Assembly (NCBI GenBank): GCA_934276485.1
Contig: CAKQTE010000120.1
Location: 1-64,000, forward strand
Direction: 5' to 3'
Origin: an uncultured Spirochaetales bacterium
GTDB taxonomy: Bacteria; Spirochaetota; Spirochaetia; Sphaerochaetales; Sphaerochaetaceae
DNA: 64,000 bases
Below, piece by piece: positions 44,744-53,457 of the stretch. Below the pieces are notes generated by a model. The model saw nothing but the letters and a program-made list of their open reading frames with translations, was not told the DNA's origin and made no database searches. The position numbers and the translations under genes are program-made. The stretch's first letter is position 1. Each line of letters starts with the position of its first letter.

Positions 44744-45870
44744 TAGTTCTTGCCTCCTTCTGCGATTTCTGCTTTCTTAGCCTTCTTCTCCTCTACTTTA
44801 TCGATAATCTTATTCATCATTATCTTCATGAATAGTACAAATCCACATAGATAAATGATGATAGCTGAGATCAAATCAGAAATCTGAGAGCAGTACATAG
44901 TCTTATCTACATAAGCACCACCTAGGGTAATGTGCTGGATGAAGAAAGAAGCAAAGATGGTTCCAATAGGATTAAGTCCACCAAGGAATGTTGCTGCAAT
45001 ACCATTAAAGCCCATTGCAGGAACAGATGCTGTAGAACATTCCCATTGCTGAATACCTGTCTGATAGTACAAAGATGCACCAAGACCTGCCAATGCACCA
45101 GAGATCATCAATGCCAAGATGATGTTTCTGTTTTCCTTCATACCACAATACTTTGCAGCATTCTTATTGAATCCAGTTGCCTTAAGCTCATATCCAAACT
45201 TTGTCTTATCAAGAATGATCATGATAACAATTGCCATTATGATTGCAATTGGAACTGCCATGGTAACATAGTTATTGTTAAAGAGCTTATCAAGTCCCCA
45301 TTTAGGAAGAAGTGCATTCTTTCCATATTGGCTCATCTGGAAAGTATATGGAGATGTTGGCTCCTTAACCTTACTAAGGATTGTGTTTGTACTATATAGG
45401 ATTATCCAGTTAAGCATAATACCTGAAATTACTTCGTTTACATTGCAATAGGATTTCAAGATACCAATTACTGCACCAACCAAAGCACCTGCTAGGATAG
45501 CCAGAAGCAGGCAAGGAAACCAGCTCCAGCCCCACTTTAACGCAGCATACAGAGCAACACAACATCCAGCTGAATACTGGCCTGAGCATCCAATGTTAAA
45601 GAGTCCTACCTTGTAGCTAAAGAGAATGCTTAGAGCACACAAAAGAAGAGGAACTGTTTTTGCAAGTGTACTTCCAAAGTACTTCAATCTAGTTGCTGGC
45701 TTGTTGTAAACCATGAAGTTCTTCAAAAGTGTCATTACAGCGTTCCATGCTCCATTAGGATTAATGAGCAAAAGAACAACAAATCCAATCAACAATCCAA
45801 GCAAAATACAAATAAGGGAGGCAATTAGAGATTGCAATCCATTTGTTTTCCAAATGTTCTTCTTGTTCAT
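44743..45870 (-). CDS. nupP: Nucleoside ABC transporter permease (NupP type)
   Basis: A 375-residue permease of the same superfamily, with about nine transmembrane segments and motifs LFSYKVGLFNIGCSGQY and NEVISGIMLNWI seen in NupP/YufP proteins. It ends in a charged cytoplasmic tail. Start overlaps the nupO stop by four bases (ATGA). Confidence 0.92.
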   Translation of the reverse strand: MNKKNIWKTNGLQSLIASLICILLGLLIGFVVLLLINPNGAWNAVMTLLKNFMVYNKPATRLKYFGSTLAKTVPLLLCALSILFSYKVGLFNIGCSGQYSAGCCVALYAALKWGWSWFPCLLLAILAGALVGAVIGILKSYCNVNEVISGIMLNWIILYSTNTILSKVKEPTSPYTFQMSQYGKNALLPKWGLDKLFNNNYVTMAVPIAIIMAIVIMIILDKTKFGYELKATGFNKNAAKYCGMKENRNIILALMISGALAGLGASLYYQTGIQQWECSTASVPAMGFNGIAATFLGGLNPIGTIFASFFIQHITLGGAYVDKTMYCSQISDLISAIIIYLCGFVLFMKIMMNKIIDKVEEKKAKKAEIAEGGKN

Positions 45871-47405
45871 GCTTTTACCTCCATTCTCTTAGCACCAGCC
45901 ATATAAAGACCAAGTTCTTCTTCAGTTGTCTTCTTAGGATCGAACTCACCTACGATTTCGCCCTCATATATAACAAGAATTCGGTCTGAAACATCCATAA
46001 CTTCATCAAGTTCTAGAGAAACAAGCAAGATACCCTTACCTTTATCTCTCTCTGCTATAAGCTGTTTATGGATATATTCAATAGCTCCAACATCAAGACC
46101 ACGGGTTGGCTGAACAGCAATCAATAGCTCAGGATCCTTTTCAATCTCTCTTCCAACAATTGCTTTCTGCTGGTTTCCACCACTCATTGAGCGTGCTTTA
46201 GTGATAGGGCCCTGTCCAGAGCGTACATCATATTTTTCAATGATTTCTTCAGCATACTTACGGATATTGTCTCTCTTCAAGAATCCTGCCTTGCTTGTAA
46301 ACTCATCCTTGAAATATGTTTGAAGAACAAGGTTGTCTTCAAGAGAATAATCGAGAACCAAACCATGCTTATGTCTATCTTCAGGAATATGGCTCATTCC
46401 AAGAATGCTCTTCTGTCTAATTGATGATTTTGAAACGTCATGTCCATCGAGGACAATCTTGCCTGAAACAAGAGGATCCAAGCCAGATAGTCCATGAATA
46501 AACTCTGTCTGACCATTGCCATCGATACCAGCAATACATACGATTTCACCTCGTCTGACTCGAAGAGACACATCCTTGACAGCGTTGTTCTTATGGATCT
46601 TGGACGCAACTGTCATATTGTCTATCTCAAGAACAACATCACCAGGAGTGCAAGGCTTCTTTTCAACATGGAAGTTAACGTTTCTGCCTACCATCATCGC
46701 AGAAAGCTCTTCGATGTTTGTCTCACTTGTATTTACTGTACCAATGTACTTACCCTTTCTAAGTACAGTACATCTATCTGAAACAGCCATGATTTCAGCA
46801 AGCTTATGGGAGATGAACAATATTGACTTTCCTTCTGCCGCAAGATTCTTCATGATCTGCATCAACTCGGAAATTTCCTGAGGAGTCAATACAGCTGTAG
46901 GCTCATCAAAGATCAAAATCTCATTATCTCTATAGAGCATCTTGAGAATCTCTGTTCTCTGTTGCATTCCTACTGTGATATCTTCAATGATGGCATCAGG
47001 CTCTACCAATAATCCATACTTCTCAGAAAGAGCAAGAACCTTCTTTTTAGCCTCATCCTTTTGCAAGAACCCATACTTAGTTGGTTCAACTCCCATGATG
47101 ATATTATCAAGAACACTAAAACATTCAACAAGCTTAAAGTGCTGGTGAACCATTCCAATGCCAAGGTTATTTGCATCATTAGGATCTTTGATCTCAACTA
47201 CTTTGCCATCTTTCTTAATGACACCTTCTTCTGGTTGATATAAACCAAACAGGACACTCATCAGTGTGGACTTACCTGCTCCATTCTCACCCAGAAGCGC
47301 ATGAATCTCACCTTTCTTTAGCTGCAATGTAATATTGTCGTTAGCAACAATACCTGGAAAGCGCTTGGTGATATTCAGCATTTCAATTGCATACTGATCT
47401 TCCAA
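45867..47405 (-). CDS. nupO: Nucleoside ABC transporter ATPase (NupO type)
   Basis: A 512-residue protein of two ABC domains. The N-terminal domain has GENGAGKST and LIFDEPTAVLTP; the C-terminal domain has a diverged Walker A (GIDGNGQTE) and the signature SMSGGNQQK followed by QPTRGLDVG. This asymmetry is normal for the sugar/nucleoside ABC group. It is separated from the binding-protein gene by a terminator-like hairpin. Confidence 0.94.
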   Translation of the reverse strand: MEDQYAIEMLNITKRFPGIVANDNITLQLKKGEIHALLGENGAGKSTLMSVLFGLYQPEEGVIKKDGKVVEIKDPNDANNLGIGMVHQHFKLVECFSVLDNIIMGVEPTKYGFLQKDEAKKKVLALSEKYGLLVEPDAIIEDITVGMQQRTEILKMLYRDNEILIFDEPTAVLTPQEISELMQIMKNLAAEGKSILFISHKLAEIMAVSDRCTVLRKGKYIGTVNTSETNIEELSAMMVGRNVNFHVEKKPCTPGDVVLEIDNMTVASKIHKNNAVKDVSLRVRRGEIVCIAGIDGNGQTEFIHGLSGLDPLVSGKIVLDGHDVSKSSIRQKSILGMSHIPEDRHKHGLVLDYSLEDNLVLQTYFKDEFTSKAGFLKRDNIRKYAEEIIEKYDVRSGQGPITKARSMSGGNQQKAIVGREIEKDPELLIAVQPTRGLDVGAIEYIHKQLIAERDKGKGILLVSLELDEVMDVSDRILVIYEGEIVGEFDPKKTTEEELGLYMAGAKRMEVKA

Positions 47406-47553
47406 TGTATGCCTCCTTATAATGTTTTCTCTTTCAAGAAAAAAATTAAGTCATTTAGATGAATTTTATTATACCATAGAAATCTCGACAACAAGAAACG
47501 ATAAACACCAGCAACCTATTGTTGTAATTAAAGAATAATCAGGCCCATTTCAT

Positions 47554-47581
47554 GAATAAAGGGCCACCCGAAGGTGACCCT
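47554..47581 (-). terminator. Intercistronic terminator between bmp and nupO
   Basis: On the minus strand AGGGTCACC-TTCG-GGTGGCCCT forms a nine-base stem (one G-U) with a stable TTCG loop and a weak T-tail (TTTATTC). It should let only part of transcription pass to the ATPase and permease genes. Confidence 0.8.
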
Positions 47582-47602
47582 AAATGTGCAATCGAGTTTA
47601 GA

Positions 47603-48784
47603 TTACTTGATGTTACCAAGATCCTTAACTGTGACTGTCTTAGCGTTATCAGCTGGGCTGATGAGTGTATCGTTGTTAACCTTGATCTTTCCTGTGTAGA
47701 TGTCATTAACAAGGTTTACATAATTCTGCTTTGTGAAAGAATCTGACCACTCTGTTCCCTCTAGTGGGATACCTACGAAGTTAGACTCAACATCTGTTCC
47801 TGAAATAAGTCCGAGGTTACCAAATGTGCCAGCAACTGTTGCCCAAGCGTTATCCTCGATGATGAGCTTCAATGTAGCCTGTGTTGAAGAATATAGACCC
47901 TTCATAGCTGAAGTAACTGTGATAGGAGCATTATAATCTGCATCAAGTTTTGCCTTCTGGTCTACGTCAACACCGATAATCTTTCCACCAGCCTTAACTG
48001 CTGCTTCTGCAACTGATGTGAATACAGAACCACCACAAGCAAATACAACGTTAGCACCGTTAGCATACATAGAATCCATAGCTGCTGTGATATCAGCATC
48101 GCCAAAGAACTGGTTAGCATATGCGTACTGAATAGTAACATTCTTACCAAGCTTAGCTGCTGCTGCATCTGCGCCCTGGATAAATCCATAACCATATCTA
48201 ACAACTGCTGGAACAGCCATACCACCACAGAATCCGAGGTTGTCATAGCCAAGAGCTACAGTTGCATAGCCAGCGAGGAATCCTGCGATTTCTTCCTGGT
48301 AAACAATGCAGTATACGTTAGATAGATCGATATAATCAGCTACGTTGTAGTCAGCTGGGTTATATGTATAGGATGAGCCAACTGCTGCAGCAAGGATATC
48401 ACCAAGAGCAACGTCTAGAGCTACAAACTTAACATCCTTATACATTGGAGCTGTCTGAACTACTGTCTCACCAAATGCAAAACCTGGCATAACAATAATG
48501 TTAAAGCCTTCATCGATAGCCTGCTCAACCATAGCTACACGAGCTTCTGTTGAGTCGCCAGATGGCTTGAAATATTTGAACTTAATGCCATTAGCTTCGC
48601 CATATGCCTTACAAGCCTCGTAGGTTGTCTGGTTAAATGACTGGTCTGTGATATCACCATAGTCTGTAATCATTGCGATAGCATAAGTCTCTGGAGTCTT
48701 TGCGCCCTGTGCTTCAGATGAACCTTGAGCAAAGAGTGATAGTGAAAGACAGAGAACTAAAAGGACTAAGAATACTTTTTTCAT
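47603..48784 (-). CDS. BMP-family nucleoside-binding protein
   Basis: A 393-residue protein of the basic membrane protein/PnrA (TmpC) family, which binds purine nucleosides. The signal peptide ends near LFAQG without a lipobox cysteine. DQSFNQTTYEA, GFAFGE and the FACGGSVFTSVAEAA segment are family features. GGAGGAAC before the ATG at 48784 sets the start. It heads the nupO-nupP-nupQ unit. Confidence 0.92.
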   Translation of the reverse strand: MKKVFLVLLVLCLSLSLFAQGSSEAQGAKTPETYAIAMITDYGDITDQSFNQTTYEACKAYGEANGIKFKYFKPSGDSTEARVAMVEQAIDEGFNIIVMPGFAFGETVVQTAPMYKDVKFVALDVALGDILAAAVGSSYTYNPADYNVADYIDLSNVYCIVYQEEIAGFLAGYATVALGYDNLGFCGGMAVPAVVRYGYGFIQGADAAAAKLGKNVTIQYAYANQFFGDADITAAMDSMYANGANVVFACGGSVFTSVAEAAVKAGGKIIGVDVDQKAKLDADYNAPITVTSAMKGLYSSTQATLKLIIEDNAWATVAGTFGNLGLISGTDVESNFVGIPLEGTEWSDSFTKQNYVNLVNDIYTGKIKVNNDTLISPADNAKTVTVKDLGNIK

Positions 48785-49056
48785 TTGTTCCTCCAAGAAA
48801 AATTCTCAAATGGCTTTAAGCCACATACTCGAATTATAAGGGGACCCTATTCAAAGTGCAACAAATAATGAGATTTTGCTCATTTTTTCTTGGGGCAAAT
48901 ACGTCTAAATGATACTTTTCAAAGTATTTTTTATGTATAAAGACACCAACAAACAGCGTTGCAGATGCCTCTAGCGGGTTTTGCATATAAACCTACTCAA
49001 TTTCTTCCAATGTCTTTTCATCTTTTAAAAGTATGATACTAAGTGCAATCGCATAT

Positions 49057-50691
49057 CTATATACACTCAAGACGCTCAAGGGCGATAACAGATGCACCAA
49101 TTGCACCTACGAGTTCAGGGTTTTCTGGAATATAGATTGGAAGGCCAAGCTTCTTCTTCAAAGCTTTGACAACGCCTTTGTTTCTAGCAACTCCCCCACT
49201 CATCATCACCTCTTGCTCGATACCAACACGCTTTAAGAGAGATGTTGCTTTATTTGCAATGGATGAACATACGCCATATGCAATATCTTTAAGTTCATTG
49301 TTCTCTGCAATTAAGGAAATTACTTCAGACTCAGCAAAAACAGTGCACATACTTGTGATCTCAATGTCTTTGTCTGAAGAGAGCGCAACTTCTCCCAATT
49401 CTTCTACAGGAATGCCAAGAGTATGGGCAATACTTTCTAGAAAGCGTCCTGTACCAGCAGCACACTTGTCGTTCATGACAAAGTCTTTTACATTCCCGTT
49501 ATCACGAATGCTGATAGCTTTACTGTCCTGACCTCCTATATCAAGCACTGTACGTACCTTATTATTAATATAGTGTGCACCCTTTGCATGACATGATATT
49601 TCGGTAACACTTTCATCAGAAAAGGAAATTGCAACGCGTCCATAGCCTGTGGCAATAGTGGAAGCGATATCATCTTTTGTAAGATTGTTTCTTTCAAGTA
49701 AGATTCTATATAGCTCGCGTGCGCTATCTTCAGATTTAGCACCAGTAAGGATAGATGTTGAATCAACAATCTTTCCTTCCCTTGTCATCACAACACCATT
49801 GGTGCTTGTAGAACCGCTATCTATTCCTATAACAAAACGTCCATTGTTATCCACTTTATCTACTTTCCTTTCCCCAAGTTCTTCCAAGAATGCTTCAACA
49901 CGAGTCTTGATCTGACCATTTGTACTATCTAGGTAATCACTATTGATAAATAAAACAGGCTTTCCAAGACGCATGATATCACTATGCTGGAACGAATAAA
50001 GATCGCAGAATTGAATCTCATGAAAGATTATTCCATCAATCTTGGACAAATCACAAGGAATCTCTCTTTCTCTATCTCGCATTCGCGCACATGGATATTG
50101 CTCCATCAAGGATTTTGCATACAAATCCAGGCCATTGTTTGTGTCAACAATTCTTGTCAATCCTGTACAAGATAGATCCCCTACGATATTGACATCTCTA
50201 TCAAGAAGAGCATTTTTGATCTCAGGATTCATCCTTGCACCCATCAAAAGAACATTCTTTTGTCTCTTGCTGTATTTAAATTGCAAATCCTTACGTTTGC
50301 AATAATTACAGCTATTAATCTTTGATATGTCAAATTTTTTTGATGAGTAGTTTTCATATGCATGAATCATCTCTTGGATGCGTTTACTGTATAATTCATA
50401 TGCTGCCTCTGAATTGTTATGAGGAAGATCCAAAAGATATATGAATTTATCTCGAAGTTCAGAGCGCAGAAGATCATATAAGCGTTTGGTGCTATCACAA
50501 CAAGTTGTGAGTATTATGCCATTGAAATCGCCTCGTTTGATCTCTTCGAATGCACCTTTGATAAATGAGCACATGTTTATGTGCATATTTGAACTTGTCT
50601 CTTTTACATCAGAGACATTGATCAATTTGCATTCTTCATCAAAGCCATTGAAGATTTCTATCGGTGCATATTTACAGAAATACCCAATCAT
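49057..50691 (-). CDS. 2-hydroxyacyl-CoA dehydratase-like domain fused to its ATP-dependent activator
   Basis: A 544-residue fusion. Residues 1-270 look like the HgdB-type subunit (TTCCDSTKRLYD at 63-74, Cys128/131, CTG at 175, QFCDLY near 229, GQIKTRVEAFLE near 259-270). Residues 286-544 are an HgdC-type activator of the ASKHA fold: GIDSGSTST (289-297), DIGGQDSKAI, and Cys410 and Cys449, which match the two cysteines that hold the bridging [4Fe-4S] cluster. Such activators pass low-potential electrons with ATP hydrolysis. Normally the two parts are separate genes. It overlaps the next upstream gene by four bases. Confidence 0.85.
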   Translation of the reverse strand: MIGYFCKYAPIEIFNGFDEECKLINVSDVKETSSNMHINMCSFIKGAFEEIKRGDFNGIILTTCCDSTKRLYDLLRSELRDKFIYLLDLPHNNSEAAYELYSKRIQEMIHAYENYSSKKFDISKINSCNYCKRKDLQFKYSKRQKNVLLMGARMNPEIKNALLDRDVNIVGDLSCTGLTRIVDTNNGLDLYAKSLMEQYPCARMRDREREIPCDLSKIDGIIFHEIQFCDLYSFQHSDIMRLGKPVLFINSDYLDSTNGQIKTRVEAFLEELGERKVDKVDNNGRFVIGIDSGSTSTNGVVMTREGKIVDSTSILTGAKSEDSARELYRILLERNNLTKDDIASTIATGYGRVAISFSDESVTEISCHAKGAHYINNKVRTVLDIGGQDSKAISIRDNGNVKDFVMNDKCAAGTGRFLESIAHTLGIPVEELGEVALSSDKDIEITSMCTVFAESEVISLIAENNELKDIAYGVCSSIANKATSLLKRVGIEQEVMMSGGVARNKGVVKALKKKLGLPIYIPENPELVGAIGASVIALERLECI

Positions 50692-51923
50692 CTTTCCTCC
50701 AATAGCTCTAGAAAAGCTTCAGCTCTTGTTTTCATCTGACCATCTTGGCTATTGCGTTTATCAAGAGCATCACCATCCAAAACAAGAAATGGAATATCCT
50801 TTTCTTTGTAATGAGCTTTCAATAGCGAAAGTCCCCCGGATGCTTCCTTGCATCCCCATTGGCTGAATGCAATGATTCCATCTGTTTTATGAATGGACAA
50901 TATTCTATCAAGGTGCTCTATCTTATACTCATATGGCCTATTGAATGCATTGTGAATTAGTTTACGTGCAAGTGATTCAAATGGCTTATCTGGATCTAGG
51001 ATATCGAAAGTATCGAATATCATATCTGATCCAACAATCTGATATTTATCAGAAGAATCAAAGAGTGCTTTCAAAGGTTCTGAATAAAATGGAAGAACAT
51101 GAACCCATAGAATGTTCTTACCATCAAATAATTCAGCACTCTCTAGTTCTTTATTTACTCTCTTTATCCAAGACAGAAACTCTTTGGTTCCCAATAGAGA
51201 GTGTGTTGCCATTATCAAATACATCTGATCTATAAGCTTTCCAGGATATTTATGAATGGAGGAAAGCTTATAGAACCTAATGAGCTCTTCTCTACCTTCA
51301 TTTTCCATTCTGATAATTTCCCTAAGTTTATCTATATCGAATGTAGAGAATGATTTAGCCAAAGTTTCTAGCTCCTCTGCTAGATACTTTATGCTCGATT
51401 TATCATCTGAATATGGAATATCTATATAATGAAATGGAATATCTTTCTTTTCAGATAGATACCTAAATGCACATAGATTCCCATCGCATGCAACGGACGT
51501 GGAAACAAGACTCTCAGAAATTGGCGTTAATCCACTGACTGCAGAGATAAATGCCTTATGATAAGAGCAAAGAGTTGTTGCAACTCCTTCGCTCTCTGTT
51601 TTATCAATTAGGTATTTTTCAAGACCATACCCATGTGAAAGAAAACAAGATATTGCTTCTGTTGAAATTGCATTCACGCCCGATGCCATCAAAATCTCAT
51701 GAGGTGTGAATATAGAAGAAAATACAAAACGTGAAGATAGAGAATTGCAGACATAATCCATCATCATGCTTTCCAGCTCTTGATATCCCTTAGCAATGGA
51801 TTTATCTGGAGCAATATGATTCTTGATAGCAAATAGCTTGAAGCCAAGGTATGCGCTTTTCCAGCCCTTACCTTCATATACTTTATCTCGAACATATTGA
51901 GTATATCTATCTGCAAAATTCAT
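50688..51923 (-). CDS. 2-hydroxyacyl-CoA dehydratase / double-cubane-cluster-like subunit
   Basis: A 411-residue protein of the HgdA/HgdB family. Conserved segments are ASGVNAISTEAISCF (Cys93), TTLCSYHKAF (Cys119), VACDGNLC (Cys146, Cys151), SQWGCKEASGG (Cys358) and the final GQMKTRAEAFLE. These cysteines are expected to hold an iron-sulphur cluster that reduces a substrate using electrons from the activator. No CoA-transferase, acyl-CoA dehydrogenase or Etf gene lies nearby, so the substrate may not be a 2-hydroxyacyl-CoA. Relatives include E. coli YjiM and double-cubane cluster proteins. Confidence 0.82.
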   Translation of the reverse strand: MNFADRYTQYVRDKVYEGKGWKSAYLGFKLFAIKNHIAPDKSIAKGYQELESMMMDYVCNSLSSRFVFSSIFTPHEILMASGVNAISTEAISCFLSHGYGLEKYLIDKTESEGVATTLCSYHKAFISAVSGLTPISESLVSTSVACDGNLCAFRYLSEKKDIPFHYIDIPYSDDKSSIKYLAEELETLAKSFSTFDIDKLREIIRMENEGREELIRFYKLSSIHKYPGKLIDQMYLIMATHSLLGTKEFLSWIKRVNKELESAELFDGKNILWVHVLPFYSEPLKALFDSSDKYQIVGSDMIFDTFDILDPDKPFESLARKLIHNAFNRPYEYKIEHLDRILSIHKTDGIIAFSQWGCKEASGGLSLLKAHYKEKDIPFLVLDGDALDKRNSQDGQMKTRAEAFLELLEER

Positions 51924-51958
51924 AGATACAAGATAACAAAAAAGGAAAAAGATTTGAA

Positions 51959-51991
51959 TAAGAAAGCCCCTCTAAGCAAGCCTAGAGAGGC
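51959..51991 (-). terminator. Rho-independent terminator after the lipoprotein gene
   Basis: On the minus strand GCCTCTCTA pairs with TAGAGGGGC (one G-U) around an eight-base loop, followed by TTTCTTATT. Confidence 0.85.
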
Positions 51992-52020
51992 AATATATCG
52001 AGAGGATTTCGATAACAAAA

Positions 52021-53120
52021 CTATTCAGCAGACTTCTTTGCAACTTCCCAACCTGTTCCAGCTTCCACTGCTTTATAACCTTCTGCAATGTATGCATCTG
52101 CTGGTTTTTCTGAGAATAATCCACCTGTAATGAATCCAGTCTTATCTGCAGACTTAACAGCTACCTTATCAGCAGTTGTAGAAGTGCAAGTAAATTCACC
52201 ACCCTTGATCTCAAGCGCTACCTTATCAGGAGCTGGAGATGAGTTTTGACCCTTTGTCTGGTAGAAAGGAATGTAGCCAGAGAACTTACCAGAATTAACA
52301 ACAACCTTAACTGGAAGATTTGTTGTATGCTGCTTAATATAGATTGCAGAAGAAAGCTCTGAAGTAATAGAACCACCAACACTTGGAGATGTTCCATATT
52401 CAGTTCCACCAACAATTGTTGCACCGTTGATCTCTGCTTCTCCAGCACACAATACAAGAGCATTTCCATTACTTGTTATATTTGCTTTATCAACAATAAC
52501 TTTTGCATAACCTGCAATATAGATACCACCATCTCCTAGATCTTCAATCTTTGCATTTTCGTGAATATGAATCATTGGAGCTTTTTCAGTATTCTTAATT
52601 GTACCATTTACATAAAGAGGCTGCTTGCCCTTGATTGTCCCATAGATTTCAACTTTAACGCCATAGGAAGCACTTGCTCCATCAGCATTGTACACATTAA
52701 TAGGACCTTCTACAGTTACATCTTTTCCAATTGAAAGATAACTCATTGTATCCTTCTCTAGGCTAGCAGAACCTGTGATATCAAAGGTTTTATCTCCTAC
52801 TGATTTGATTGTTCCTTTACCAACAACACTAAGACTTCCGCCTTCTCCTGTTCCTTGGTAATTGATACTAATACTGCCATTACCTAAATCAATGGTTTTC
52901 CCATTGAGATCAATTGTCAGTGTTTGTCCTTTATTGATATCAATATAGTCATTTACAGCAATGTCATTCTTTAAATAAATAGCTTTTGTGCCATCTCCGA
53001 CTGCAGCAAGTAAAGCTTCCTTTGTTTCAACGCCAACAATTTTTACAGTTTCATTCTCACAAGAGATAGCAAATATAGCCAATAGTACAACCATTGCTAT
53101 AACGAAAAGATTCTTTTCAT
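52021..53120 (-). pseudogene. Beta-helix-like lipoprotein with a frameshift at the signal peptide
   Basis: The main open frame (357 codons from an ATG at 53094) encodes a protein with lipobox FAISC and a repetitive beta-strand body (repeated GTIK, VTVEG, ITSNG, GGEFTC-type segments) like a right-handed beta-helix. The strong ribosome binding site AAGGAG (53135-53130) however serves an ATG at 53120 whose frame, ATG-AAA-AGA, reaches a stop after seven codons. One extra A in that A-tract would give MKKNLFVIAMVVLLAIFAISC, a perfect lipoprotein signal. So the gene is frameshifted, phase-variable, or the base was missed in sequencing. If intact, it is a surface lipoprotein of unknown function. Confidence 0.6.
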
Positions 53121-53275
53121 ATATACCTACTCCTTAAATATGTATATTAGATTCTTTACTTGCTTTATTTATTCTGTCAAGCGTTAATTCGTTACTATAG
53201 TTTTAATTATTTAAACAGACTGACAAAAAATCATCTAGTTATATTCATGCAGGTAAAACAATCAGAGAGGAAAAT

Positions 53276-53395
53276 ATGAAAAAGTTTGATGTTTTTACAA
53301 ATTTATTTGTTTGTCGTTTTAACAACAAAACACAATATGAAAAACAATCAAAATCAGAAATCTACCAAAAGATTTTCCAGGAAAGATCTTGGTAG
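53276..53395 (+). CDS. Possible 39-residue protein
   Basis: A short frame behind a good ribosome binding site (GAGAGGA, four bases before the ATG), starting MKKFDVFTNLFV and ending in QERSW. No family is recognised, and it runs opposite to its neighbours. The surrounding 53121-53275 is AT-rich and holds the regulatory region of the beta-helix lipoprotein. Confidence 0.3.
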   Translation: MKKFDVFTNLFVCRFNNKTQYEKQSKSEIYQKIFQERSW

Positions 53396-53408
53396 AAGAA
53401 AGCAACTA

Positions 53409-53438
53409 CAAAAAAAATGCCAGCATTACACTGGCATT
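53409..53438 (-). terminator. Rho-independent terminator of the iron ABC operon
   Basis: On the minus strand AATGCCAG and CTGGCATT form a perfect 8-bp stem with a seven-base loop, followed by a run of T residues. Confidence 0.9.
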
Positions 53439-53457
53439 GTTAGAAATATATGATCGT

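Noticed and set aside
44932..45399. 155-codon plus-strand frame
   Set aside because: Antisense to the nupP permease, Cys-rich and without family resemblance.
48868..48892. Hairpin AATGAG/CTCATT followed by T residues
   Set aside because: Only six pairs, no gene upstream on the plus strand, and it lies in the AT-rich promoter region of the BMP gene; not enough to call a terminator.
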